The notes beneath the pieces are model-generated. The model had not been told where the DNA came from. It saw nothing but the letters and a program-made list of their open reading frames with translations, and did no database searches. The translations under genes were made by a program, and so were the position numbers. DNA of 22,707 bases, taken from positions 1 to 22,707 of the IMG/VR virus record IMGVR_UViG_3300048840_000041. One strand, given 5' to 3'. This DNA comes from a virus. Position 1 is the first letter of the stretch. Every line of letters starts with the position of its first letter. Below, piece by piece: positions 1 to 7,660 of the stretch.

Positions 1-243
1 TTGACTTCCGGCAGGCAGTAGCACTTGAACGATGCGGTCCTGCTGTTCTTCAGCTTTGGCCTGCCTCTTTTCGGCTTCCGTAAGAAGTCCATACTTTTCA
101 TCCTCCGTTTCTTCTCTGATGTGTACTTGCCATCCATGCGTCAAAAGCCAGTCCACTGCTGTCTCATAATTGGCCTCTATGTGAAATGGATACGTGTAAG
201 ATTCCTCGCCGTCCTTGTGTGCTGTTAGTATGTAGGTAGTCAT
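1..243 (-). CDS. Small hypothetical protein, cut by the left window edge
   Basis: The frame opens with ATG at 243 and stays open for 81 codons to base 1, so the C-terminus lies outside the window. It begins MTTYILTAHKDGEESYTYPF. The second half (about residues 45-75) is rich in Glu, Lys, Arg and Gln and probably forms a helix or coiled coil. There are no cysteines, no signal peptide and no membrane segment in the visible part. The start is supported by a GGGGAT site just upstream and by its position 3 nt after the TAG that ends the methyltransferase remnant. It belongs to the small-gene operon driven from the promoter at 757-784. I do not recognise the family; a small accessory phage protein is all that can be said. 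Confidence 0.75.
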   Translation of the reverse strand, partial: MTTYILTAHKDGEESYTYPFHIEANYETAVDWLLTHGWQVHIREETEDEKYGLLTEAEKRQAKAEEQQDRIVQVLLPAGSQ

Positions 244-246
244 TGG

Positions 247-335
247 CTATCCCCACTGCTCAGCCATCGCTTCGGCTATTCCAGTATATGTTCTACTGCG
301 TTCCTTCCACACTCACAAGCAACCAGTACTTTCAT
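247..335 (-). pseudogene. Remnant of a phage cytosine-C5 DNA methyltransferase (large internal deletion)
   Basis: The ATG at 335 overlaps the stop of the upstream gene (ATGA) and encodes MKVLVACE, the usual start of small phage C5-cytosine methyltransferases (typically MKVLVACE-[FY]-SG). A few codons later, in another frame, comes WKERSRTYTGIAEAMAEQWG followed by TAG at 247-249, which matches the usual C-terminus of the same family (RWKERSRTYPGIA-AMA-QWG). The whole catalytic middle, including the PC motif and target-recognition part, is missing, and the two ends are joined out of frame at about 312. The ATG frame stops after 19 codons at a TAG. No active enzyme is possible; at most a 19-residue peptide is made. 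The family match is from memory of the conserved ends, not from a search. Confidence 0.65.
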
Positions 336-586
336 TTTATTGCCCTCTTCAATGCTGCATATATCTCTGTGTTCTGCTGCCCATGTTTCTTTAGGATTTC
401 CATTTGCCGCTTGAACCTTGCTTGCTTCTGCTCTGGCAGCAGTCCAGCCTTCTTCATTTCTTCAACTGTCATTGTTCTCTCCTTCTGGCATCCGTCACAC
501 TTAACCGTCATCTTTCCCCTCCTACTACACCTAAAAAACCTAGAGCAATTCACGCCTTTACAACTTACCCTCTTTTTGCCAGCCAT
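332..586 (-). CDS. Small basic cysteine-containing protein (possible zinc finger)
   Basis: This 84-residue basic protein has Cys9, Cys14, Cys20 and a CxxC pair (KCDGC, about residues 29-32), which together could hold one zinc ion. The C-terminal half is a predicted amphipathic helix rich in Lys, Arg and Gln. The ATG at 586 has GGAG about 7 nt upstream and overlaps the end of the preceding gene by 22 nt. Its own stop overlaps the next start as ATGA, which implies translational coupling in one operon from the promoter at 757-784. I do not recognise a named family; a small nucleic-acid-binding accessory protein is an inference from charge and cysteines only. Confidence 0.7.
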   Translation of the reverse strand: MAGKKRVSCKGVNCSRFFRCSRRGKMTVKCDGCQKERTMTVEEMKKAGLLPEQKQARFKRQMEILKKHGQQNTEIYAALKRAIK

Positions 587-711
587 TTCTCTGCTCCCTT
601 GCGCGTCTTGAAGTTCTTTGATGCTGTGAAGCTCATGGCCGTGTAGGTGCCATCATTCTCTTCGATGATTTCGCGGCTGATTGTCTTGGTGGCGTATTTG
701 ATAGTCTTCAT
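565..711 (-). CDS. 47-residue hypothetical protein, first gene after promoter A
   Basis: The protein begins MKTIKYATKTISREIIEEND and ends in a basic GAEKWLAKRG tail; it contains one Asp-Gly-Thr. The start at 711 is chosen because AAGGAG lies 6-7 nt upstream. A longer reading from 750 would place its ATG only a few bases after the promoter -10 box, inside or before the expected transcript start, so it is unlikely. It is the first gene of the left operon and overlaps the start of the next gene by 22 nt. The layout (short beta strands, then a basic helix) resembles small phage DNA- or RNA-contacting proteins, but I recognise no family. Confidence 0.7.
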   Translation of the reverse strand: MKTIKYATKTISREIIEENDGTYTAMSFTASKNFKTRKGAEKWLAKRG

Positions 712-784
712 TGTTTTCTCCTTGGTTGAGGTTGTTTGGTTGCTTTCCATGCCTTTATAATACTAGCCTTTCTTTCTTTGTCAA
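711..784 (-). promoter_or_regulatory. Promoter A with leader (TTGACA-N16-TATTAT)
   Basis: Reading the minus strand, TTGACA (779-784) is followed after 16 nt by TATTAT (757-762), a near-consensus sigma70-type promoter. The leader that follows contains CATGGAAAGCA, CAAACAACCTCAACC and an AAGGAG ribosome site before the ATG at 711. The same layout, with the same 73-nt distance from TTGACA to ATG, is repeated at 20072-20145. Confidence 0.8.
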
Positions 785-804
785 ACATAATCCCACTTAA
801 TTCT

Positions 805-828
805 GAAAAAAGCTGTAAATAGCTTCTA
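805..828 (-). terminator. Small intrinsic terminator
   Basis: On the minus strand AAGCT, a 6-nt loop ATTTAC and AGCTT form a 5-bp stem, extendable by a G-U and an A-U pair, followed directly by a run of T (806-811 on the plus strand as A). The stem is short and AT-rich, so it may be leaky. It sits between the end of the tail operon and promoter A, where a terminator is expected. Confidence 0.5.
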
Positions 829-906
829 AGCCTGTCGAATATCGGCTAGGTGTGATATGTGTCTGTAGGGGAAACTATTGCGTAGGAGTGGATTGTGTGA
901 TAAATA

Positions 907-965
907 GGGCCGGTGTAGTGGGAGTATGTCTGCAAATGGGCAAGATTTGCGGCCTACACCGGCCC
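907..965 (-). other. Large nested hairpin after the last tail gene
   Basis: GGGCCGGTGTAG (907-918) and CTACACCGGCCC (954-965) form a perfect 12-bp stem. The 35-nt interior holds a second 6-bp stem, GCAAAT (932-937) with ATTTGC (945-950). It begins about 10 nt downstream of the stop of the last structural gene. On the minus strand it is followed by TATTTATC rather than a clean U-run, so it may be a 3'-end stabiliser, a leaky terminator, or a DNA site. Bases 829-906 hold nothing else I can recognise. Confidence 0.65.
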
Positions 966-975
966 AGGAGAGAGA

Positions 976-2901
976 TTACGGCCTTGAATGTGCTGTACGT
1001 GCCATTATAAAGGTGATCGGATTATCAAGTTGCGAGTTGCTGAACTTGCGTTTATACCTGCCCTGAACATCGGTAGCTACAGTTCTTGGATACGCCTGCC
1101 ATGCCACAACTGGTACAGATACGATAATGTTATTGTCCGTTGCCAGTGTTTTGATATTAACAGTCCCATCAATATCATAATCGTCATCTATTATTGGCGT
1201 ATTGCCTGTAGCAGTGTACGCAAGGTGACATACTCTGTTCTGCGTGCCGTCCCTGTCTTCAGTACTCGCGTATACGCTGCATGTGTAATCAGTGCCGTCA
1301 TTCGTGACATTCAGGAATACATCACCGATAGAATCACAGCTAGTGTTCAGGCTCCAATTATCCGTCAATGACCAACTAGAAGAATAGAAGATATTGCCGC
1401 CGTCATTTGCTATGTATGACGATGTGCCAGGAAACAGTTTCAACTGCTCTACTCGTGATGCTGTTGCGAAATCTATACCGAAGAATATCATTGACTTACC
1501 ATCATTATCAATATAGGCCCTGTCTTCTGCCGCGCCCGTATACAACATAGGATTTTTACTGAACAACCCATTTGATGTCGGATTAGGTATATTGTTCATG
1601 GCTGTAGGATTAGTGCGGCTCCACTTCCCTGTCCATGTGTAATCATACGTCATAGGGGATGCTTGCAGTTTGAAAGTACCATCATCAGTTCCGTCATCCT
1701 GATACTTGTACAGCTTGTTCATATTCGTGCCTACGGTAGTATCACGTATGACATAATACAGTTCGTCCGTGTCTGAATCGTAGCGCATAACTCCACTGCT
1801 ATTCATAGTGGCTGTATCAAATACTTCCATTACATTACCGTCATATCGCCATGCTTTTTTCTTTGCGCTTGACGGCATCCATAGATACTTTTCTGTCGGC
1901 ACAAATCCATCAGGCTGTCCGTCAGATATTGTCCAATCAAATACACTCCCATCCTCTTTGTATAGCGCCCATGCTAGAGGATTAGTTATCGCATAAGATA
2001 GCTGAAATAACGAGTATGCGTTACCTTTCCATAAGGCTGCATTCTGTATGTTGAGTATGTATTTGGTAGCTACTGGTTCTGTCCAATTTCCAACCTCAAA
2101 TATATTCCGGTACTTCCATTTGTTTTGAGCTAGTCGCTCTAATATCGCCGTATAACTTCGATTCTTGCTGCCAGTTCCATCTATGCTTATTGGCAGATTC
2201 ACCCACATTAGAGCTAGCCCATCCTGGCCTATGTTCTTATCTACATGTACGTCATACGCAACATTAGGGCCGTCAAATACCCAAGTAGCATCTTCACCGC
2301 CGGGCTTGCTATTAGGTATCCACCAGTCTCTCGTGACGGCATCCTTAGTGCCATACCGTCCGTCCCACTTCAATATCATACTCCAGGCATTTGCAGGCAG
2401 TGGTGTATCCCAATCTATTACAGTACCATCCCATTGGCTGCCTGACCAATTGTAGTATTTGGTACTGCCGTCAACCCCGTCATAGCCGAAGTTACCCCAC
2501 ACCCACAACTTATCATCATTGAACTGGCTGCAATCTATCATGCCAGCAGCAGCGGAATCATCGTATGTCAGGCACTTGTACTTGATGTATTCGTTGTGTG
2601 ATTTGGAGAAGCTTTCAACTTCTATATTGTGATTGTCAGAAATCCCTAGTGTAGCTTTTAGCTGCCAGAAATCGCCAGGAGTAGCGTTATCTATCTTAAT
2701 ACCAACTAGTGAACTACCATCATGCCCGATAGTAATTATGTCATTCACTCGTGGCTCTGTTGCCCTGGCGTGTGTCTGTGCGTTACCGTCATAACCTGAG
2801 TAGGAGAACTGCCCTGCTATCGGATGCGTAGATGCTAACGCCGATAGATTGTTATCGGAGTCAACTTGCAACCACACAAAATCACCGTTTGATATGCCCA
2901 T
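976..2901 (-). CDS. Large tail-tip or tail-fibre protein, Trp/Asp/Gly-rich
   Basis: This 641-residue protein is rich in Trp, Tyr, Asp, Asn and Gly and looks beta-structured throughout, with no membrane segment or signal peptide. Short WxxDG and YDG elements recur irregularly (for example SQWDGT, LKWDGR, WRYDGN), as in beta-propeller or fibre-like host-contact proteins. I count 7 Asp-Gly-Thr and 3 Asp-Gly-Ser, among 20 Asp-Gly pairs in all. It is the last gene of the tail operon; its ATG overlaps the upstream stop as TAATG, implying coupled translation. Position after the tail hub suggests a tip or receptor-binding role, but no enzyme motif or known receptor-binding family can be seen. Function is inferred from position only. 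Confidence 0.75.
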   Translation of the reverse strand: MGISNGDFVWLQVDSDNNLSALASTHPIAGQFSYSGYDGNAQTHARATEPRVNDIITIGHDGSSLVGIKIDNATPGDFWQLKATLGISDNHNIEVESFSKSHNEYIKYKCLTYDDSAAAGMIDCSQFNDDKLWVWGNFGYDGVDGSTKYYNWSGSQWDGTVIDWDTPLPANAWSMILKWDGRYGTKDAVTRDWWIPNSKPGGEDATWVFDGPNVAYDVHVDKNIGQDGLALMWVNLPISIDGTGSKNRSYTAILERLAQNKWKYRNIFEVGNWTEPVATKYILNIQNAALWKGNAYSLFQLSYAITNPLAWALYKEDGSVFDWTISDGQPDGFVPTEKYLWMPSSAKKKAWRYDGNVMEVFDTATMNSSGVMRYDSDTDELYYVIRDTTVGTNMNKLYKYQDDGTDDGTFKLQASPMTYDYTWTGKWSRTNPTAMNNIPNPTSNGLFSKNPMLYTGAAEDRAYIDNDGKSMIFFGIDFATASRVEQLKLFPGTSSYIANDGGNIFYSSSWSLTDNWSLNTSCDSIGDVFLNVTNDGTDYTCSVYASTEDRDGTQNRVCHLAYTATGNTPIIDDDYDIDGTVNIKTLATDNNIIVSVPVVAWQAYPRTVATDVQGRYKRKFSNSQLDNPITFIMARTAHSRP

Positions 2902-3554
2902 TATACTTTCGCATATTTCACTGTGAACTGAGTACCGTCCTCTACGCTAGAGCCATCAGCATTGATATGTACTAATTTAACATTAAGCAATCCCGATGCG
3001 CTGGATTTCTGCTTAACCTTAGCTATACGTCCTATGTATGGATGATTCGATTCATGTGTGTATATCCCATGACTGCCATCTATCCTGGCATGACACACAA
3101 ACGGCCCAGGCGCTTTCACTAGCTTCTGTGTTCCCTCAAGGTATCCGTAGTTTCTGCCAACTAGAGGATTCAGTGCCTTAGTTCCATCCAGTAACATAGG
3201 CTTGCCCACTGCACACATAACGCTCATCTCTGTGCCGTCTGTGCTACCATCACCCGCCGCTATAGAATAGCCGCTGATGTTAATCCAAACCAGATGGCCC
3301 ACCCTATCAAGTACATGCGTGCTGCCCTCTAAGCTGCCCTCTGGATAGTATGTACCGTCTGAACCAACAGAACCGTCAAAGAAAGCAGTTGAGTTTATGT
3401 TACGTACTGGCCTGAGTAGCAACCTAGTTCCATCCCATGCAGGAGAACTACCATCAGCACCGTCATTAGGTACACATACGCCGCCGTTATTGATAGAGCC
3501 ATCACCAACGTTCTTAGCTTTCCAGATACTGAAGTTTACGTCTAGCCCTGGCAT
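2901..3554 (-). CDS. Tail-tip accessory protein with the densest Asp-Gly-Ser/Thr content
   Basis: This 217-residue beta-rich protein carries 5 Asp-Gly-Thr and 6 Asp-Gly-Ser, about one per 20 residues, plus related Glu-Gly-Ser and Glu-Gly-Thr. Both serine codon families encode them: TCT in NVGDGS and NADGS, AGC or AGT in AGDGST and GADGSS. The last third (SNHPYIGRIAKVKQKSSASG, about residues 165-185) looks like an ordinary folded beta segment. It is linked by TAATG overlaps to the hub-like protein before it and the large tip protein after it, so the three are probably made together. I do not recognise the family; a tip or baseplate-like accessory is inferred from position. Confidence 0.75.
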   Translation of the reverse strand: MPGLDVNFSIWKAKNVGDGSINNGGVCVPNDGADGSSPAWDGTRLLLRPVRNINSTAFFDGSVGSDGTYYPEGSLEGSTHVLDRVGHLVWINISGYSIAAGDGSTDGTEMSVMCAVGKPMLLDGTKALNPLVGRNYGYLEGTQKLVKAPGPFVCHARIDGSHGIYTHESNHPYIGRIAKVKQKSSASGLLNVKLVHINADGSSVEDGTQFTVKYAKV

Positions 3555-5386
3555 TATGCTTCCCCATCGAATATTCTGGCCTCTGGTGGCGTGTGGTATC
3601 CAGTCTTCATACGCGCCTTGCGAGTCTGGTACGCTGTCCTATCTCTCAGTATATTAAGCCGTGCATGTTGTGATAAAGTTGACAAGTCAGTTTCTATTCC
3701 CCATGCAACTAGCGTCTGCGGTATCTCATTAGCGCCCATGCTGAATTTTACTTGTGAAATCTTGCCGTCTGGCTTCCACTGCCTCTTGATTCCAGGATAC
3801 ACATACACCACCGGATTGCCAGTAGTGCCGTCTGATCCGTCCCAGAATTGGCGCTCTCTCTCTCTGGCAGCACTCAGGCACTTCTTGTTCCATTCTGCCG
3901 TACCGTCTGCCCTGTCTAAATCTAGCCGCTTGACTATATCAACTACGTTTGTTTTTCCCTTAGCAAGCCCTTGACGATTCTTCCAGGTGTAGGTATATAC
4001 TCTGCTGTAGTTGCTAGGAGATACACCGATATTAGCTCGAATCTTCAGGCTCCTGGCCGTCTGCATTTTGCCACTACTTGAGAACTGCACAACAGGCATT
4101 CCAAACTTCACTAGCCCTAGTTGTTTGTCAATCTGAAATGATGCCTCAACTCTGTGCTGTGCGCCTGTGTTGTTGCTGTTCTTAACCATGAACTCTGAGT
4201 CTGCTACTCTGTGCGGCCCGATTACATACGGCCTGCGCTTCATCTCCATTCCGTCTACTTTTATGGACTCTTTCAAGAATGGATTCCAGCGCCTAATATA
4301 GTCTGCTCTTGTTCCGTCCTCTTCATTGCTATCATCACCACCAGTCAGTAGTTTGATTGATTCAGGTAGCCGATACCATCTGCACCATGAATCAGAGAAT
4401 GCTTTTGCTGCTTTAAGTTTAGTCGTGCCGTCTGCTAGATTCTGTGCGCTTGCGCCAGGTACTAATAGCTTTTCAGCCTCCATCTTCAGCCGGTTGCCGG
4501 TTGACTCGTTAAACCCGCCCTTGTCCTTATCGAAGTAACTGACTGAGCTACCATCTACATCGTTATCTTCATACAGAGTACCATCAGTATCAAGTATAAC
4601 TGGTGTCAATGCAAACGTACCATCAACGTTGTTGCTGGTTACTACATAGATGCTCTTAGGTGGATCAATGACGCGTTTGGTAACGACCTTAGACAGATAG
4701 TCCGTGTCCTGCTGTGTGCCATCAGTAACGCCAATAGGCCACACATCTATGGTGCCGTCATAATCCAGTGTGATACGTAGCCCGTACTCACCCAGGATGT
4801 TCATCATATGCTCACCGGGATACTCACCAATAGCCTCTATGTATGGCCGAGCGAACGTTGTACCATCTCCATAAGTGCCATCGTCTTTAGGCTTAGGAAA
4901 TGGCGCACGCAGATTCAATATCTTAGTAGTGCCGTCTATGCTCATTGCTGACGCTAGCGCTCTAACAAGTTGATTAAGCGGCATAGTGCGCCCGGTAACA
5001 TCCGTACCGTCTGATGTCATAGGCCACAGATTGCCCTTGTCATCTCTGACATTGCGCTCAATTATCAGTCCGTCATGTTTATTCCAGACCCATCTTCCAT
5101 CACGTATCTGCACCTGTGCGTCATGGCTGGATGTGTCTGAGGTAGGCACCACTTGAGTGAGTCGGCAATTAGAGATTACCAGTGGTGTGTTCTGGCCGTC
5201 ATCGAATGTGACTGAACCATCTTCAGGCACTAACTCAGTATCGCTAGCCGCAATATTCATAAATATCAAGCCAGGATCTATACCGTCCGTGACAGTATAG
5301 CTACCGGATATGCCGCGCACTACTAGCACACTTCCATCTGATTCTCTGGTGCCTTCAAATTGCAGGAATGCCGTACCGTCTGCCAT
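3554..5386 (-). CDS. Tail hub-like / minor tail protein
   Basis: This protein of about 610 residues probably contributes the central tail hub or tip. It follows the tape measure and distal tail gene, where hub proteins are found. A segment near residues 90-110 (RDGRWVWNKHDGLIIERNV) and the following LVRALASAM helix match the layout I know from hub-like minor tail proteins (an R-x-W-x-W strand, then a short domain selecting a helical pair). I count 13 Asp-Gly-Thr and 4 Asp-Gly-Ser, spread over the whole length. The start at 5386 is preferred because GGGG lies about 8 nt upstream and it follows the previous TAG by 2 nt. A start at 5416 would add ten residues inside the upstream gene. No peptidase or lysozyme motif is visible. 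Confidence 0.65.
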   Translation of the reverse strand: MADGTAFLQFEGTRESDGSVLVVRGISGSYTVTDGIDPGLIFMNIAASDTELVPEDGSVTFDDGQNTPLVISNCRLTQVVPTSDTSSHDAQVQIRDGRWVWNKHDGLIIERNVRDDKGNLWPMTSDGTDVTGRTMPLNQLVRALASAMSIDGTTKILNLRAPFPKPKDDGTYGDGTTFARPYIEAIGEYPGEHMMNILGEYGLRITLDYDGTIDVWPIGVTDGTQQDTDYLSKVVTKRVIDPPKSIYVVTSNNVDGTFALTPVILDTDGTLYEDNDVDGSSVSYFDKDKGGFNESTGNRLKMEAEKLLVPGASAQNLADGTTKLKAAKAFSDSWCRWYRLPESIKLLTGGDDSNEEDGTRADYIRRWNPFLKESIKVDGMEMKRRPYVIGPHRVADSEFMVKNSNNTGAQHRVEASFQIDKQLGLVKFGMPVVQFSSSGKMQTARSLKIRANIGVSPSNYSRVYTYTWKNRQGLAKGKTNVVDIVKRLDLDRADGTAEWNKKCLSAARERERQFWDGSDGTTGNPVVYVYPGIKRQWKPDGKISQVKFSMGANEIPQTLVAWGIETDLSTLSQHARLNILRDRTAYQTRKARMKTGYHTPPEARIFDGEA

Positions 5387-5388
5387 TA

Positions 5389-6183
5389 CTATACCCCATA
5401 TGCCGAACCATCCCATACGCCAGGATATACATACGTGCCATCATTCATTGCTGATGTGCTGATGAATGAATAGTTCCATGTCGCCGCATATCCCTCATGC
5501 CGTAATACTGTACCATCAGGACTATAATGCTCAGTAGGACTAGTAGCACTGTACCTGTAATCCTCATTAATCAAACTCGTACCGTTAGGTGTTACAGCAA
5601 ATCCAGGAGCAACTACATAACTATTCTTGCCTACTGAACTGCCAGTCTGAGTCAGGTGGTAGTGCGTCTGGTCTGCCGTTCTAAATGACTGCGGTGCGCC
5701 GTTCACAACTACAGCATGTTGATAGATAGGTAACCCACCCCACATCTCAGTAGTCTCAGTCCATGCAGTTACAGCATCAGTACCATCAGGATCAACATCG
5801 TAGTCTGCTGTCACAGTGATAGAGTATGTTCTAACACCGTTGTCTGCAAACTCTGGCCCGTTGCCCGTAGGATATCCCGGCTCCGCTGTTACTTTCGTAC
5901 CTGTTTTAGTAGCTGATGATACTATCTCGAATGCCTTAGTTGAATTGTCAGGATACTTCAGAGTAAAATCCTGGCCGTCCTTTGCGAAAGCTGCCTCAAG
6001 ATTAGTTATAGCCGTGTTGAATGCTGTCTTATCCGCGCATATCAATTGCCCTGTTACGTTACAGGTTACCGTTCTGGTGCTTTTCTGTCCTCTGGCTGAA
6101 TAGTTCTGCGTCTTATCTATCGTTACTACTGGTTCGCCAGGAGTGAATGAGAACGTGCCGTAATGTAATACCATGCCTGCCAT
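5389..6183 (-). CDS. Distal tail-like structural protein
   Basis: This 264-residue beta-rich protein begins MAGMVLHYGTFSFTPGEPVV and sits directly after the tape measure gene, the normal place of the distal tail (Dit-like) or first minor tail protein. The N-terminal half (about residues 10-130) reads as alternating strands ending in TYSITVTADYDVD, typical of a tail-tube-like fold. The C-terminal half is Thr/Ser/Tyr-rich and may be a carbohydrate-binding or outer domain. It holds 3 Asp-Gly-Thr and 1 Asp-Gly-Ser, all in the C-terminal half. The start has GGGG about 8 nt upstream and lies one base from the tape measure stop. Assignment is by position and fold impression. Confidence 0.6.
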   Translation of the reverse strand: MAGMVLHYGTFSFTPGEPVVTIDKTQNYSARGQKSTRTVTCNVTGQLICADKTAFNTAITNLEAAFAKDGQDFTLKYPDNSTKAFEIVSSATKTGTKVTAEPGYPTGNGPEFADNGVRTYSITVTADYDVDPDGTDAVTAWTETTEMWGGLPIYQHAVVVNGAPQSFRTADQTHYHLTQTGSSVGKNSYVVAPGFAVTPNGTSLINEDYRYSATSPTEHYSPDGTVLRHEGYAATWNYSFISTSAMNDGTYVYPGVWDGSAYGV

Positions 6184-6184
6184 A

Positions 6185-7660
6185 TTATAACCCCGATGCT
6201 ACAGCTTCAGCGCCCTGTCGTTTCTTCAGTTCAACAGCAACATTATGCTTAACATTGTTCAGAGTCTTATCAACAGCAAATCCGAAAGCTTCCATTAAAT
6301 CATTCGATGTGGTAAGAGCTTTCTGCCTTGCGTCAAATGATCCTGTACCTTCCTTGAATCGTGGATCACTTCCCTGCTGCGATTCGCTATGCCTAGCAGC
6401 TCCTACTTTCTGAGCTTCTACTACGTTAGCCTGTGGATTATAGAATGAACCAAGCACACCTGATATACTAAGCGCATTACTTAGCTTCATTACTGGATGA
6501 TTCAGGATGTCATTCAGCGTATTTATCATTATCTTGAAACCGTCTATCATGTCAGTGAATGCACTAGTGATAGTATCAGCAACACCAGCAGCACCGCCAA
6601 GAGCGTCTATAGCCTTGCCGAGTTGTGGTATTACTTTCTGGCTTATGTCTATTCCAGCAACTTTGATAGCGTTCAATGTTCTCTCTACTGCTGCCGCTGG
6701 TCCTTCTTCCATGCGCCTGAAAGCTTCAGCCTGTGCGCCTGTGCTGTTTATGTTGTTCTGCTGAATGCGCGTAAATTCTTTGTTCTGTTTGCCAGCAAGA
6801 GCTAGTACAGCAGTAATAGCGCGTATGCTAGGAAATAGCTTTGATAGCGCCTCATTGCTGCCGCCTGTCTTTACCCTTATCTGGTCTATCCACTTAGCAA
6901 AACCCATAGCCTTAATGCTTGATCCGTCAAACGCTATACCTAAATTAGCTGCGGCTTTCTTCTGTGTATCTGATGCGCTTATCACCTGAGCAAATACATT
7001 CTTCAAAAAGGTAGTTGCGTTTACCTGTTTGATAGATCCTTTTGTCATCGTAGTAGTGGCTGCGAATAAATCCTCTAGCGATACTCCAAGTTGTGCCGCA
7101 AATGGTAGCACCTCGCCCATGCTGGCCGCTAGCTCTTCATATGTGGTCTTGCCGTCTTTGATTGACTGGAATACTATGTCGCCGATTCTACCGGCCTCAC
7201 TAGCCTCTAGCCCATAGGCATTGACAACACCAGTCAATAAGTCTACCGCTTCTACCGTCTGAGCTACACCAGCAATAGCGCCTTTGTTAGCAATGTTCAA
7301 GAACTCCATTGCTTCAGCAGCAGGAATACCAGCAGACAATACTTGCCGCAATCCTTCAGCAAGCTCTAACGGTGCCTTGCCGGTATCTATTGCCATAGCC
7401 TTTAGTTGCTTGTCGAACGTACCCATGATATCCACGTTTTCGCCGAGCATCGTGGATACTTCACGCATCTTCTTTTCAAATCCTAGCGCCTCTCGTGTAC
7501 CAAGAGCGATACCGCCAGCTATAGCAATCCCGAACATCTTGCCAAATCTAGCCGCTTTAGATACAGCATTATCTAGGCTTTTGTTAATGCTGTTCATGGT
7601 ACGCTTTAGGCCAGGACTAGCCTTAGCACCGATTCTGATTAGTAGATTGCGTTCAGCCAT
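6185..7660 (-). CDS. Tail tape measure protein (TP901 core type)
   Basis: This protein of about 491 residues sets tail length and is threaded through the tail tube. Residues about 60-300 show the TP901-type tape measure core: FEKKMREVSTMLGEN, helical KAPLELAEGLRQVLSAG, VEAVDLLTGVVNAYG, then TYEELAASMGEVLPFAAQLG. A hydrophobic glycine-rich stretch (GIAIAGGIALG) lies near residue 45. The usual scaling of about 0.15 nm per residue would give a tail of roughly 70-75 nm, which is short. The ATG at 7660 with GGGG upstream is preferred over a TTG four codons earlier. It overlaps the end of the gpT frame by 8 nt. Only one Asp-Gly-Ser occurs, in contrast to the genes downstream. Confidence 0.88.
   Translation of the reverse strand: MAERNLLIRIGAKASPGLKRTMNSINKSLDNAVSKAARFGKMFGIAIAGGIALGTREALGFEKKMREVSTMLGENVDIMGTFDKQLKAMAIDTGKAPLELAEGLRQVLSAGIPAAEAMEFLNIANKGAIAGVAQTVEAVDLLTGVVNAYGLEASEAGRIGDIVFQSIKDGKTTYEELAASMGEVLPFAAQLGVSLEDLFAATTTMTKGSIKQVNATTFLKNVFAQVISASDTQKKAAANLGIAFDGSSIKAMGFAKWIDQIRVKTGGSNEALSKLFPSIRAITAVLALAGKQNKEFTRIQQNNINSTGAQAEAFRRMEEGPAAAVERTLNAIKVAGIDISQKVIPQLGKAIDALGGAAGVADTITSAFTDMIDGFKIMINTLNDILNHPVMKLSNALSISGVLGSFYNPQANVVEAQKVGAARHSESQQGSDPRFKEGTGSFDARQKALTTSNDLMEAFGFAVDKTLNNVKHNVAVELKKRQGAEAVASGL

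Noticed and set aside
243-611. Plus-strand frame of 122 codons at the left end
   Set aside because: It lies opposite four tightly packed minus-strand small genes with ribosome sites and ATGA overlaps, and has no ribosome site of its own.
711-750. Longer N-termini starting MES at 750 and at 20111
   Set aside because: Both ATGs lie only a few bases after the -10 box, and good AGGAG sites precede the downstream ATGs. The similarity of the two is leader similarity, not protein similarity.
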